A DNA stretch of 64,000 nucleotides, taken from the IMG/VR virus record IMGVR_UViG_3300042311_001128, positions 1-64,000 of that record. One strand, 5' to 3'. This DNA is from a virus. This document shows, piece by piece, positions 25,233 to 34,265 of the stretch; within the stretch, counting starts at the first letter, position 1, and each line of letters opens with the position of its first letter. The position numbers and the translations under genes were made by a program. The notes beneath the pieces are model-generated. The model saw only the letters and a program-made list of their open reading frames with translations. It was not told the origin of the DNA and did not search any database.

Positions 25233-25952
25233 ATGGAACTAGAACTAACCCGCGCTAAATTAGAGATATTGCTACAGACCCGTCATCCTACCGACGAGGA
25301 GATGTCGCTAATCAATCAATTCAAACCCTACGGACTTGATCCGTGGGAACCATCGGAACTGATGCGATTTGCTTTAATTGCTTCAAATAACTTAATTCAC
25401 AGTTCTGGCCAGGTATGGGATAAAAATGTTTTAGAAACCATGGTAGCTAGTTACCCTGGATGCGCTTTGATGATCGATCATGAATGGGAAGATCAGACCA
25501 AAACTTTTGGGATGATCTATGATTCTTTTATTTATTCCTTGCCTCGTGTAAGCAAGGAAGGGATAGCACGAATCCTCGAAAAATCTCCTAATCCAGGCGA
25601 AGATTATCGAATAATCCAAAAAGACGGCTATCATCAGGTCTTAGTCTTTGGATTTATAGAAACGACTCACCCGATTGTTTCGGAGATTTCCTATGGCAGA
25701 AAAGCCGATGTTTCAATGGGGGGAATTTTTTATGGCGAGTCGATTTGTCCTATCTGCGATATTCCTTACAGTGATCCTAAATGTCCCCACTACCCCCCGT
25801 ATATGGCAGGGCTAGTAGATGAAGAAACGCTAACCCCTTACTATCGCCGTTCCGGAAAAATGGATTCTATCGAATGCAGTTTTGTTGCCAGTGGCAATTG
25901 TCGCCAAGCAAGATTAATAGATTCCCGTCCCAATACTTTTGTTTTTACCTAA
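25233..25952 (+). CDS. putative capsid maturation protease / head protein (XkdF-like)
   Basis: The 239-aa protein lies directly before the capsid gene. It has HEWEDQTKTFGMIYDSF early, a SYGRKADVSMGGIFYGE strand, a zinc-type cluster (CPICDIPYSDPKCPHYP), and ends in SIECSFVASGNCRQ. Phage prohead proteases of the XkdF type often have a similar 'DVSMG' strand followed by a Cys cluster. Catalytic residues cannot be fixed by eye, so the protease call rests largely on position. Confidence 0.5.
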   Translation: MELELTRAKLEILLQTRHPTDEEMSLINQFKPYGLDPWEPSELMRFALIASNNLIHSSGQVWDKNVLETMVASYPGCALMIDHEWEDQTKTFGMIYDSFIYSLPRVSKEGIARILEKSPNPGEDYRIIQKDGYHQVLVFGFIETTHPIVSEISYGRKADVSMGGIFYGESICPICDIPYSDPKCPHYPPYMAGLVDEETLTPYYRRSGKMDSIECSFVASGNCRQARLIDSRPNTFVFT

Positions 25953-26007
25953 AACAGAAAGTTCTGTAGTACAATTATATCTAATAGTTAGTGATCAGCA
26001 ATCAGTA

Positions 26008-27894
26008 ATGAATACCCTAAAAGAAATTAAACGGGTTACTCCCGTAGTTATTAAAGATTCAGCAGAAGGAAGTGATGCTCCTTCTCAAGAAGAAATCTAC
26101 GCCCTGACTCAAAAAGCCACTTTTCGAGGTGATTTAAAGTCTTCTGAGGGTGGTGTACCAGTTAAAAATTCTGACCCCAAACCCGCTACTGCTACTGCTC
26201 CTGCGCCAGCTTTTGACCCCAAAATGCTTGAAGAGCTTGTACAAAATACCGTGGTGGCATCCGTAGCCTCAGTAAAGCAAGCGATGGAATTGGAAAAACA
26301 ATCTGCATTAGAAGCCCAAAAGCAACAGTTTGAGACTGCAAAAGCTACTCTAGAAGCTTCTCTCAGTCTTGCTACAGAAACTATCCAAAAATCTAATGAA
26401 AAAATTGCTCAATTAGAAGCTAAAGTCACTGAGTCAGAAAAAACGATTAATAATTTTGCTGACTTAGGAAAGCTTTACGGTAGCCAAACACCAGCAAAAA
26501 TGCAGTTGCCTAACTTCAATAAAACCGTCGCCCATGATGCCGATAAAATCACTGGTGCGCTTCAAGAAACCTTTGACTTGATTGAAGACATCCAGAAAAA
26601 TTCTGGCATGATCCGTCAGGCGGTTATGGGTGGCAATCAAACGATGGACTTGTACAACAAAGCTCCCCTAGATCGCCATATTCGTAATAACCGAGAAGCA
26701 GTTATTAATTCCTTAGAAGATTTTGGACGTAAACGCGGATGGTTCCGCGGCAATAGTGCGGCTCCAGTACTAGGTGAAAGCTCGAAAAATAGCCCAACGA
26801 CTGCGGATAATCTTCCCCCATTTTTTCTCGACACTTTGTCAGCAATCGTCCGCACAACACACATTTCAGGACTGACCTTTTGGCAGATTCCTACTTATGC
26901 CTTAGATTTTACGGCTCGCAGTGGAACTGTTATTCGGATTCCTAGACTAAATTATTTGACCAGTTCTCCGGCGGTAAACGATTACTTACTATCAGGAAAA
27001 GGTGAGTATGCTGACCTGACTTCTGAATCTGACAACAGTAGTGCGTCCAGTGTATCGGCAGAAATCTTTGAATATGGACGCGGTAAAGTAGGAGCTTCTA
27101 CTCCAATTCGACCCGTGGCCATCCCATCATTCACAGAATTTTTCAGTGCAATGCCTATGATTGATTGGATGCAAAAAAGTCTTTTCCGAGATTATGCCGC
27201 ATGGGATAATAACATGATCAAGACGATGCTCGATAGTACGTCATTGCATCTTTACAATAAAAACGGCACTCTTGTCACTTCCCCCACTGGATTATCAGCA
27301 GCAGGAGACAATGGAACTTTTACCAAGAAGTTCATGCGAAAACTGTATCAATACGCCCACGATAACCAGTTTCAAATGAATGACGATGAGACATTTTTCT
27401 TGTTTCTTAACTCGACTCAAATTCTACAACTTAAAGAGTCATATGAAAACGAACGCGACTGGCAAGCAAATACAAAACGTGACCTAGATGACTTGTTAAA
27501 TATTCTTAATCCTTCCTATATTCCCCCCGGAGATACAGGTCGGGTAACTGGATATCTAGGATTGGTAGAGAAATTCCATATCTTTGAAACTGGGCAAAGC
27601 GTCGGAACCGGTGCAGCTGGTCAACCTGGTGTTCAAAACGAGACTTTAGGTGGTTCTTTGGGTTCTAGAATTACCCGTACTGGGTATTTAATCGGAGCCG
27701 GCGCTCTAGGTATTGGTGAAGCGATGCCTTTTGAAATTCGTCAAGATGAGGTAACCCAGTTTGATCGTAGAACGCGCATGACTTGGTTGGCGTGGCGGGG
27801 TTACAAAACCTTAGACGTTGATCCCGTAGGTACTGGTGAGCCTTCTCAACAGTTACGAGTAGCTGAATTACGCACCCTAGATGTAGCGGCATAA
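26008..27894 (+). CDS. major capsid protein with N-terminal scaffold-like region
   Basis: I start the gene at 26008 because the upstream extension is translated heptamer-repeat DNA. From there 628 residues follow: an Ala/Gln/Glu-rich coiled-coil region (KQAMELEKQSALEAQKQQFE, residues ~80-155) like an internal scaffold, then a capsid fold with PPFFLDTLSAIVRTTHISGL, FARSGTVIRIP, and C-terminal FEIRQDEVTQFDRRTRMTWL. Length, position and the scaffold/capsid fusion fit the major capsid protein. There is no clear ribosome site before ATG 26008. Confidence 0.8.
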   Translation: MNTLKEIKRVTPVVIKDSAEGSDAPSQEEIYALTQKATFRGDLKSSEGGVPVKNSDPKPATATAPAPAFDPKMLEELVQNTVVASVASVKQAMELEKQSALEAQKQQFETAKATLEASLSLATETIQKSNEKIAQLEAKVTESEKTINNFADLGKLYGSQTPAKMQLPNFNKTVAHDADKITGALQETFDLIEDIQKNSGMIRQAVMGGNQTMDLYNKAPLDRHIRNNREAVINSLEDFGRKRGWFRGNSAAPVLGESSKNSPTTADNLPPFFLDTLSAIVRTTHISGLTFWQIPTYALDFTARSGTVIRIPRLNYLTSSPAVNDYLLSGKGEYADLTSESDNSSASSVSAEIFEYGRGKVGASTPIRPVAIPSFTEFFSAMPMIDWMQKSLFRDYAAWDNNMIKTMLDSTSLHLYNKNGTLVTSPTGLSAAGDNGTFTKKFMRKLYQYAHDNQFQMNDDETFFLFLNSTQILQLKESYENERDWQANTKRDLDDLLNILNPSYIPPGDTGRVTGYLGLVEKFHIFETGQSVGTGAAGQPGVQNETLGGSLGSRITRTGYLIGAGALGIGEAMPFEIRQDEVTQFDRRTRMTWLAWRGYKTLDVDPVGTGEPSQQLRVAELRTLDVAA

Positions 27895-27913
27895 CCTTAT
27901 CTTTTTAAAAATT

Positions 27914-28138
27914 ATGGCAAACAAAGAAACCCTCGAAGAAACTTTACCCACTGCGACAGGTGGAACTAAAAACCTTCCCCCGACAAATGGAACCAATAAA
28001 GTTACTTATGACAATCTGAAAGCACTGGGTTATCCAGTCTGTAACCGGTGTAAAGGTAAACTCAGTACCGATCTTGATCGTCGCCCATTTTGTCCAGTTA
28101 ACGACACCAGTTGTCCTCTATTGAGCAAAATTTCCTAA
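27914..28138 (+). CDS. small zinc-ribbon protein (74 aa)
   Basis: The C-terminal half has four spaced Cys (CNRCKGKL ... FCPVNDTSCP), a likely zinc ribbon. It follows the capsid gene and overlaps the next start (TAATG). Possibly a head-associated or regulatory protein; function unknown. Confidence 0.6.
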   Translation: MANKETLEETLPTATGGTKNLPPTNGTNKVTYDNLKALGYPVCNRCKGKLSTDLDRRPFCPVNDTSCPLLSKIS

Positions 28139-28809
28139 TGATTTTTAGCATTGATGACCTCTCTATTTTCGCACCATCAGTATCTTTACCAGAAGATGCC
28201 GTCACTGGTGCGATTTACTTTGTTCAATCAATCATTGAAGGCGATAGAGGAGCAGATCGACCCCTAGAAATTACCCGTCACCGGGAAAGACTAAGAGTTA
28301 ATCTAAAATTCCAAAATTTTAGATTAACTTATGTCAGTATAAATACTCCAATTATTAGTGAACCTGCTCTGATAATTAAAGCTAGACTAGGCAATATTAC
28401 CGATGGATTTAATCGGGCTATCGCTCCTGATAATTGGCAAATTTTAGGTTCTAACGACTACATAATCGATATAGACGGGCAAATTCACTTATCTACAGCA
28501 ATTGGTAGATCGTGGGGATATGGCGGCTATCACGGCTATGGTCGTGAACCATATCCTGAGTTTTCCGAGGCTGATGTGGAATATTCCAGTGGCATTGATT
28601 TCTCTCAAGATACCCGACAAACAAGAGAGATAAAAGCGGCTTTTGGTCGTGTTTTAGATTGGGTATGCAATACAGGTTCTTTTAGAGGTGTTTCGTCAGT
28701 TGAATTACCTTTTGAAGAGGCAAAAATCAATTATGGGACTGGTCAACTTGGTACAATTCCTGATGATTTGCTAATGATATTTAAAAAGTATCGCCCAATA
28801 AGATTATGA
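28138..28809 (+). CDS. head-tail connector-like protein (223 aa)
   Basis: I start at 28138, where TAATG overlaps the preceding stop. The beta-rich protein contains YGGYHGYGREPYPEF and ends TIPDDLLMIFKKYRPIRL, like head-completion/adaptor proteins that carry a C-terminal 'yrr' tail. Location between capsid and RusA supports it. No family is recognised. Confidence 0.5.
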   Translation: MIFSIDDLSIFAPSVSLPEDAVTGAIYFVQSIIEGDRGADRPLEITRHRERLRVNLKFQNFRLTYVSINTPIISEPALIIKARLGNITDGFNRAIAPDNWQILGSNDYIIDIDGQIHLSTAIGRSWGYGGYHGYGREPYPEFSEADVEYSSGIDFSQDTRQTREIKAAFGRVLDWVCNTGSFRGVSSVELPFEEAKINYGTGQLGTIPDDLLMIFKKYRPIRL

Positions 28810-29216
28810 GAGCAATTTTTATCTGTCCACTTCCGCCGACTCTTAATGATCAAATAAGATTAGCTCGTGCAAATAAATTTAAAAGCGCAACTACTAAAAA
28901 AGAATGGGACTTTAATATACAAAAACTTATTATAGAACAAAAAATTCCATGTTTTCCTGACAAAGTATGGATGTTTTACGAATGGCGAATTAAAAACTTT
29001 GGACGTGACCCTGATAATGTTTGTGGTAGCGCAAAATACGTTAATGACGGACTGAAAAAAGCGGGAGTTATTGCCAATGATAATTTAAAATATATCTATG
29101 GATACGATTCAATATTCACAAAATGGACGAAAGACGAATTAAAGTTAACAATTAGTGATAAACCAATTCTAAAAAAAATTTTTATAGAGGATGGTGATAG
29201 CAATGCCACATCTTAA
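28806..29216 (+). CDS. rusA: RusA-type Holliday junction resolvase
   Basis: The 136-aa protein has the RusA pattern: PLPPTLNDQIRLAR at the N-terminus, FGRDPDNVCGSAKYVNDGLKKAGVI with the two catalytic Asp (DPDN and DGL), and NDNLKYIYGYD. It should resolve four-way junctions during phage replication and packaging. It overlaps the previous gene by ATGA. It lies among head genes, away from the replication block. Confidence 0.8.
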   Translation: MRAIFICPLPPTLNDQIRLARANKFKSATTKKEWDFNIQKLIIEQKIPCFPDKVWMFYEWRIKNFGRDPDNVCGSAKYVNDGLKKAGVIANDNLKYIYGYDSIFTKWTKDELKLTISDKPILKKIFIEDGDSNATS

Positions 29217-29364
29217 ATTAGACCCGTCTATTGTCTGTGTTTCAATTGTTTTCGCCTGCTTGATTCATTCTTTCTTTACTCCTGAAACTACTGACACCTA
29301 CGGCAATGTTATCGTAGCAGTTGTTTCAGGATACCTCGGCTACTTAAAAGGTTCCGATACTTAA
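29203..29364 (+). CDS. small membrane protein, holin-like (53 aa)
   Basis: The frame MPHLKLDPSIVC ... GYLKGSDT has two hydrophobic segments (IVCVSIVFACLIHSFF and VIVAVVSGYLGYL) with a short loop, a holin-like topology. It overlaps the end of rusA and converges with the next minus-strand gene. Function is inferred from topology only. Confidence 0.5.
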   Translation: MPHLKLDPSIVCVSIVFACLIHSFFTPETTDTYGNVIVAVVSGYLGYLKGSDT

Positions 29365-29795
29365 CTACCCTGATCAAATCTTGCATAAAGTTTAATTCTC
29401 CGCCCTAGTTTTGCGGCAATTCCTAGCTGTTGACTTGTCGGGGACTCAAATACATTTAACTGCCTGACAAGACCGATTCTGCCATTAATTGTTACCTGTA
29501 ATTCTCCTGTACTCATGATCGGGAGCGGGTAATCTTTAGGCTTTACCAATCTTCCCTCAAAATATTCACAATCGAGATAACTACCTTCTTGTACTTCTGC
29601 CACAGGCGGTTTTGACTGTTGCAACCAACAGGTAATTACTACAGACTCTATAGAAGATGCTCGCATAACAGGATTACCAACGGCATCGGTAATCATGGTA
29701 GAGCCTGTAGCCACAGAAAAGGATAGAGAAGCATTAGCCTTAATTGTGGGATTTTCTAAAAATTTCCCCGCAACTCCAATAGCACTGTCGAACAT
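29361..29795 (-). CDS. putative structural protein (144 aa)
   Basis: I use ATG 29795; the longer frame starts only from a TTG inside the divergent promoter region. Beta-rich (ANASLSFSVATGS ... SIESVVITCWLQQ ... LPIMSTGELQVTING) with the look of a tail or head-closure component. It is alone on the minus strand among plus-strand head genes. Function unknown. Confidence 0.5.
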   Translation of the reverse strand: MFDSAIGVAGKFLENPTIKANASLSFSVATGSTMITDAVGNPVMRASSIESVVITCWLQQSKPPVAEVQEGSYLDCEYFEGRLVKPKDYPLPIMSTGELQVTINGRIGLVRQLNVFESPTSQQLGIAAKLGRRIKLYARFDQGS

Positions 29796-29840
29796 TTGTA
29801 TTAATATAAATTTTTCTAATCTTAGTGTATCAAAATTATC

Positions 29841-29869
29841 TTGACAATTCAAGTAAGAAGGCGTATAGT
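29841..29869 (+). promoter_or_regulatory. sigma-70-type promoter
   Basis: TTGACA, 17 bases, TATAGT. It drives the plus-strand small-gene/nucleotide operon beginning at 29906. Confidence 0.75.
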
Positions 29870-29905
29870 TTAATTATGGTAAATTTGTAAAAACAAGATA
29901 AAATT

Positions 29906-30001
29906 ATGTCAAAACAATTACTGATAGATTTAACATTTTTCATGTTAAATATTGCGATAGTAGTTCTATGGGTTTCTTGGCTTTTCTTAGAAAGAAGTTA
30001 A
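29906..30001 (+). CDS. 31-aa single-pass membrane peptide
   Basis: The frame MSKQLLIDLTFF ... WLFLERS is almost wholly a hydrophobic helix with a charged end. It is the first frame after the promoter at 29841. No clear ribosome site. Could be a small membrane effector. Confidence 0.4.
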   Translation: MSKQLLIDLTFFMLNIAIVVLWVSWLFLERS

Positions 30002-30038
30002 CTTATAAAGCCAAATAGTTATCTAAAGGAGGTACATC

Positions 30039-30677
30039 ATGGACAAATCCAAGCTTCATAAAACCTCGTTATCTCTTGGAGTAAAAATAGGAACCACATT
30101 AAGTTATGTAGTTTTTTGTAACTACTGTGGTTTTGAAATTCAAGAATGTCCAGACATTAAAAGCATTGAACTGCTAAAAAATGTTATACAGGAAATTGTC
30201 GAGGTTAATCTGATAAAAAAGTACACGCAAGTAAACTGGAAAAATTGGATAAAAACCAGTCAATTAATTATTCCAAATTTTAATGACGCATGGAAGAAAT
30301 TAAAGAAAATTAGGCAAAATTATTTCAGAAAAACAATACAAAAAATGTGGCAAAAAATGAACGACTTTGACTACAGTCAATACGAATATGATATATACGA
30401 AAAACGATGGGACGAGAAAGCGTGGGATGAATTTCAGAAATCATGGGAAGAAGATTGCAGAAAAAGACAAAGAAAACTGGCTAGAGAACTAGCCTACACT
30501 AACGACCTGTGGGAAGTTTTAGTAAAGACAAAGCAAAAAATCACCTACTCTCATTCCCTAACAGATGATTTAAGCGATCTTGATTCTTGGACAAGAAACT
30601 TAGTGGGGGTTGTTGATTTAGGCTCAGAAGACCCCAAAGAATCGTATATTGATTATTTAGTGGAGAAGTATCGGTAA
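30039..30677 (+). CDS. hypothetical Trp-rich charged helical protein (212 aa)
   Basis: Strong ribosome site (AAAGGAGGTACATC). The middle is a long amphipathic run rich in Trp, Lys, Glu (KRWDEKAWDEFQKSWEEDC). The N-terminus contains CNYCGFEIQEC, a possible metal knuckle. No family recognised. Confidence 0.6.
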   Translation: MDKSKLHKTSLSLGVKIGTTLSYVVFCNYCGFEIQECPDIKSIELLKNVIQEIVEVNLIKKYTQVNWKNWIKTSQLIIPNFNDAWKKLKKIRQNYFRKTIQKMWQKMNDFDYSQYEYDIYEKRWDEKAWDEFQKSWEEDCRKRQRKLARELAYTNDLWEVLVKTKQKITYSHSLTDDLSDLDSWTRNLVGVVDLGSEDPKESYIDYLVEKYR

Positions 30678-30687
30678 GAGCTAAAAC

Positions 30688-30891
30688 ATGAGTATCAAAC
30701 AATTTCAAATAGAGTTTAGTGGGAAAAGCTCAGAACATCTCGAAGAAATATCTCAGCAGTTGAATTTATCGAAGACTGAAATTATTCGCAAAGGATTAAA
30801 GTTTATGGCTTTATATGCTAAATCTCAGGCAGAAAAAGATACTCGGTTAATACTCGAAAAAAATGGCGATCAAAAAGAGATAATTATCTAA
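30688..30891 (+). CDS. ribbon-helix-helix-like regulator (67 aa)
   Basis: FQIEFSGKSSEHLEEISQQLNLSKTEIIRKGLKFM has the beta strand-helix-helix spacing of CopG/Arc-type DNA-binding proteins. It lies 10 bases after the preceding gene, so it may regulate this small operon. Confidence 0.6.
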   Translation: MSIKQFQIEFSGKSSEHLEEISQQLNLSKTEIIRKGLKFMALYAKSQAEKDTRLILEKNGDQKEIII

Positions 30892-30906
30892 AAGAGGTGT
30901 TATGGT

Positions 30907-31185
30907 ATGGATGCGAATCTAATAAAAAACCTTAAAAAAGACTTAATAGAATTAAGAAGTCAAATTTGGGATAAAATGTCGGATGCTCAAAAAGAACAAT
31001 ATTATCAAGATGAAGCTAACAATGCTATCAGCCTTGAAAACATTATTTCTTTTGTACATGAATACTCTGATAGAATAAAAAAAGAAATTGATAATCCTAA
31101 TTTTCAAGATTTATTTGACAGAAGATTAGAGATGAAAATCACTTGTTTTGACAATTTTTGGGAGGAATTAGGCAGTGGAAGATAA
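30907..31185 (+). CDS. hypothetical helical protein (92 aa)
   Basis: Lys/Asp/Glu-rich, all-helical (LIKNLKKDLIELRSQIWDKM). It overlaps the next, interrupted, gene by 11 bases. Function unknown. Confidence 0.55.
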   Translation: MDANLIKNLKKDLIELRSQIWDKMSDAQKEQYYQDEANNAISLENIISFVHEYSDRIKKEIDNPNFQDLFDRRLEMKITCFDNFWEELGSGR

Positions 31186-31369
31186 ATTCACGCTAGAAGA
31201 TTATATCTATGTTCCCATTGAACCAGAAATGGTAAGAAAGCTACTCAAACATCACGGAAAAGACTGAGAACCTTCTGACGAATTTAATGGCTTTTATCAT
31301 TGCTTAAAACAAACATTACAAGACTTTGATAATAGATTTGAACCTCAAAAAGAAGAGTCTGAATTTTAA
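31175..31369 (+). pseudogene. small gene with an in-frame TGA
   Basis: A GTG behind GGAGGAATTAG opens VEDKFTLEDYIYVPIEPEM...HHGKD, then TGA at 31265-31267, then the same frame continues 33 more codons (EPSDEFNGFYHCLKQTLQDF...) to TAA at 31369. The continuation has normal codon use, so a TGG-to-TGA change is likely. As it stands it makes a 30-aa peptide. Confidence 0.55.
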
Positions 31370-31384
31370 TTTAGGAGTAATGCT

Positions 31385-31588
31385 ATGCTTCAACCTAACG
31401 AACTTTCCTTAGAACAGCAGTTCAATATTCGTTCTTTTCAGGCTCAGGTAGAAAAAATGAGTCAGGAGCAAGCGCAGGATTTCTTGATCAAGCTCTACGA
31501 ACAAATGATGGTCAGAGAAAATATGTACAAAGCTTTTCTTAAGCATCGATGGGGATTAGATGATAATCCCTTTCTAAAGCCAGAGTAA
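31385..31588 (+). CDS. hypothetical helical protein (67 aa)
   Basis: Ribosome site TTAGGAGTAATGCT. All-helical, Gln/Glu-rich (EQQFNIRSFQAQVEKMSQEQAQDF). Function unknown. Confidence 0.6.
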   Translation: MLQPNELSLEQQFNIRSFQAQVEKMSQEQAQDFLIKLYEQMMVRENMYKAFLKHRWGLDDNPFLKPE

Positions 31589-31643
31589 TACTACAGTGCC
31601 AGTTATCGGTTATCGGATCAATGTACACTAACCCAAAAAACCA

Positions 31644-32012
31644 ATGAAAACCATCTGGAAGTACCCTATTAGAACTTCTTGTCATGAGATTGAAATGCCT
31701 TTAAACGCAGAGATATTATGCGTTCAGTTGCAGAATCATATTCCTACACTTTGGGCATTAGTAGAAACAGAAGAACCTAAGAGGATTTTTGATATTTTGA
31801 CTTACTATACTGGTGACGATACTGGTGACGATTTGATAGATAAAAAAGGACGATACATTGGAACTTATCAACTAGCTGGATTGGTACATCATGTATTTGT
31901 TAGACCTCATCCTGCATCTCCTCAGATAGACCAGGAGCATCTCACCTTTGCAACCCCTAAATCAGGTTTTATGTCAAGCTATTTTGAAAGCCTTGCTAGA
32001 AACCAGTTTTAG
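31644..32012 (+). CDS. DUF7352-like protein (122 aa)
   Basis: The start MKTIWKYPIRTSCHEIEMPL and LCVQLQNHIPTLWALVE match the small family DUF7352, found in many phages and of unknown role. A TGDDTGDD stretch comes from a 12-base tandem duplication. GTYQLAGLVHHVFVRP closes the domain. Confidence 0.6.
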   Translation: MKTIWKYPIRTSCHEIEMPLNAEILCVQLQNHIPTLWALVETEEPKRIFDILTYYTGDDTGDDLIDKKGRYIGTYQLAGLVHHVFVRPHPASPQIDQEHLTFATPKSGFMSSYFESLARNQF

Positions 32013-32071
32013 GGACAAGTATAATTACTTACTTGCATAAATGAGATGCTCCCGATAGACCTTTCGTATAT

Positions 32072-32290
32072 TTGTTAAAGTTTCTGATCGCATCCCTAAT
32101 ATTTGCCTTTTGTAAAAAATTCTCAAATAAAGAGGGACTTATAACTATCACAGAAATTGACAAAAGAATATTGATTCTTTTTCAAAAAGTAAGAAAATTG
32201 CTTGCCAATAAAAAAGAATCAATCAAAAAAACATTAGCAGAAATAAAATCTCTTGAACAAAGTAGAGGTAAAATCAATTATGACTCTTGA
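32072..32290 (+). CDS. hypothetical membrane-anchored coiled-coil protein (72 aa)
   Basis: An N-terminal hydrophobic helix (LLKFLIASLIFAF) is followed by a basic coiled coil. The frame opens after 32044 but has no ATG; TTG at 32072 is the only candidate start and has no ribosome site, so the 5' end may be damaged. Confidence 0.4.
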   Translation: MLKFLIASLIFAFCKKFSNKEGLITITEIDKRILILFQKVRKLLANKKESIKKTLAEIKSLEQSRGKINYDS

Positions 32291-32423
32291 AGAAATCAAC
32301 GCAAAATTAGACTCACTTCTTGAAGAAATAGAAAACTGGAAACCTAGATCTAATTTATATCTTAAAGAAATAAAAGACTGGAAGCAACCAAATCTTAAAG
32401 AAAAAGGAAAACCTAATGTTTAA
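32280..32423 (+). CDS. small helical protein (47 aa)
   Basis: MTLEEINAKLDSLLEEIENW ... KGKPNV overlaps both neighbours (preceding stop TGA; next ATG at 32416). Charged and helical. Probably translated by coupling. Function unknown. Confidence 0.5.
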   Translation: MTLEEINAKLDSLLEEIENWKPRSNLYLKEIKDWKQPNLKEKGKPNV

Positions 32424-33981
32424 TTCAATCTACAAGCCCAATCAATTAATTGTCGGGACAGGTTGTACTGCTGTCTGTACAGGATGGACTCCTGCTAAGT
32501 CAGTAGCGTCAAAACTCGATTCTTCTGATTATGCCGTGATTGGCAATCTTTATAGCGCGTCAAGGGGAATTAACTTTTTAGTCCGTAATCTTTTAGCTAA
32601 TCCCCACGTTCGTTATCTTGTCGTAATGGATTCAACCCGTGAAGACAAAAATTCTGGTAGCGTTCAATGTCTAAAAGACTTCTTTAAAAATGGAGTTTAT
32701 AGAGAAAAAAATGATGTAGGAAAAATGTGCTGGGTAATTGATTCTTTGGTGAAAGGGTATATCGATATAGATATTCCTTTAGAAGTTTTAAATCAATTAC
32801 GGTTTCAGGGAGTTGACTTATTTTCAATTTCTAGCCAAGCAAATTTTATAGACTTGATATCAGAGATAAAAAACTTAGCTCTTTACTCTAATTTAGCTAG
32901 TCCGTGGGCAAAACCGATGGTTTTTCCTTACAATGAACCTACATCAGAGGTAAAACCCGGTCCACGATATGGTTATCGGATTGAAAGTAAAACCATTGCT
33001 GAAACTTGGATAAAAATACTACAAAGAATCAAAACTACTGGCACTATCAGACCTACTGGCTATGACGGTAAATGGCAAGAATTAATCGATTTAATGGCGA
33101 TAGTTACCGATGAACCAGAAGACTTTTATTTTCCAGAACCTAATTACTTACCTTTAGATAGAGAATATCTAAAGAACTATATCCCACAAATACTTGATGA
33201 TGCCGATTATCGGGAAGGAGTTAAATATACCTACGGTCAAAGATTACGCTCTTGGTTTGGTCAGGATCAGATTAAAGCAGTTACCACAAAATTAATCAAA
33301 GAAATCGACTCTGCCAGTGCAGTTATGTCCCTCTGGGATAGTGGGAGTGGCAACGCTCAAATACTTGCCGAACATAATAGTTGGCGTGGACACGATTATC
33401 ATACAATCGTGCGAGGAGAAAGAAAAAGTGGAGATTCAGATCATAATCACGGCGGATCTCCCTGCCTCAATCATATTTGGGTAAGAGTAGTAGATAATGA
33501 ACTGTCTTTAACAGCTACCTTTAGAAGTAATGATATGTTTTCCGCTTGGCCGGCTAATGCAATGGGATTACGGGCTTTACAGCGTCATATCAGAGATGAA
33601 ATTGCTAGTCAATCTGAGTACAATTTAACAATAGGTCCACTGATTACTATTAGTCAATCAGCCCATATTTACGATGACTGCTGGGAAACCGTAGAACAGT
33701 TAATTAACAATCAGTACCAATTAATTATTAGTCAAGAACTTCGAGAGTACAGTGATCCTGCTGGTAACTTTTTAGTGGAAACAGATGGTAATAATATCAC
33801 AGTCAGCCAGCTAACTCTCAGTGGTGAATTTGTAGGAAAATGGGAAGGTAAGAATCCTTTGAAGCTAATCCGTCAAATAATTGCCGATTGTCCCAGTATT
33901 CAATCTTTTCATATCGGCTACCTAGCTAGAGAAATTGAACGGGCATCTCAACTAAAAACAAATTACACTCAGGATAAATAA
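32416..33981 (+). CDS. thymidylate synthase (ThyA superfamily, archaeal/cyanobacterial type)
   Basis: The 521-aa protein has the catalytic Cys350 in GGSPCL followed by NHIWVRVV, then FRSNDMFSAWPANAMGL and ISQSAHIYDDCW, the ordered motifs of the ThyA superfamily. The long N-terminal domain (VIGNLYSASRGINFLVRNLL, LVVMDSTREDKNSG) is typical of the long forms in archaea and cyanobacteria. It makes dTMP from dUMP with methylene-tetrahydrofolate. It lies just before both ribonucleotide reductase subunits, so the three supply dNTPs for phage replication. A dUMP/dCMP hydroxymethylase is a possible alternative. Confidence 0.8.
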   Translation: MFNSIYKPNQLIVGTGCTAVCTGWTPAKSVASKLDSSDYAVIGNLYSASRGINFLVRNLLANPHVRYLVVMDSTREDKNSGSVQCLKDFFKNGVYREKNDVGKMCWVIDSLVKGYIDIDIPLEVLNQLRFQGVDLFSISSQANFIDLISEIKNLALYSNLASPWAKPMVFPYNEPTSEVKPGPRYGYRIESKTIAETWIKILQRIKTTGTIRPTGYDGKWQELIDLMAIVTDEPEDFYFPEPNYLPLDREYLKNYIPQILDDADYREGVKYTYGQRLRSWFGQDQIKAVTTKLIKEIDSASAVMSLWDSGSGNAQILAEHNSWRGHDYHTIVRGERKSGDSDHNHGGSPCLNHIWVRVVDNELSLTATFRSNDMFSAWPANAMGLRALQRHIRDEIASQSEYNLTIGPLITISQSAHIYDDCWETVEQLINNQYQLIISQELREYSDPAGNFLVETDGNNITVSQLTLSGEFVGKWEGKNPLKLIRQIIADCPSIQSFHIGYLAREIERASQLKTNYTQDK

Positions 33982-34155
33982 ATGTCAACACAAATCATCC
34001 CAAAAGGACAATCCTTTCCCGACGGCACTTATCTGTATAAATGCCCTTGCTATGTTAATCCTTGCAACCTGTGTTTTAACGGCAATGAGACTGCTATAAT
34101 TAACTCTTTAAAGACAGCAAATAGAAAACAAATTGATAGAAAAATGCAAAGTTGA
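33982..34155 (+). CDS. small Cys-rich protein, possibly the front half of a frameshifted gene
   Basis: Fifty-seven codons (MSTQIIPKGQSFPDGTYLYK then CPCYVNPCNLC). A second frame (+1) opens near 34106 and runs RQQIENKLIEKCKVEDVKDC ... GYHNFKNL to 34254, coding-like but without its own ATG. Together they look like one ~95-aa protein broken by one base change. The CPC/CNLC cluster could bind metal or be a redox site; its place beside the reductase is suggestive only. Confidence 0.5.
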   Translation: MSTQIIPKGQSFPDGTYLYKCPCYVNPCNLCFNGNETAIINSLKTANRKQIDRKMQS

Positions 34156-34265
34156 GGACGTAAAAGATTGCCAAGCCGCAATGCTTGCAAAATTTGGTGA
34201 GGCGATCACGTTACAGAAAATTCCACAAGGCTATCACAATTTTAAAAATCTGTAGGAGTAAATAA

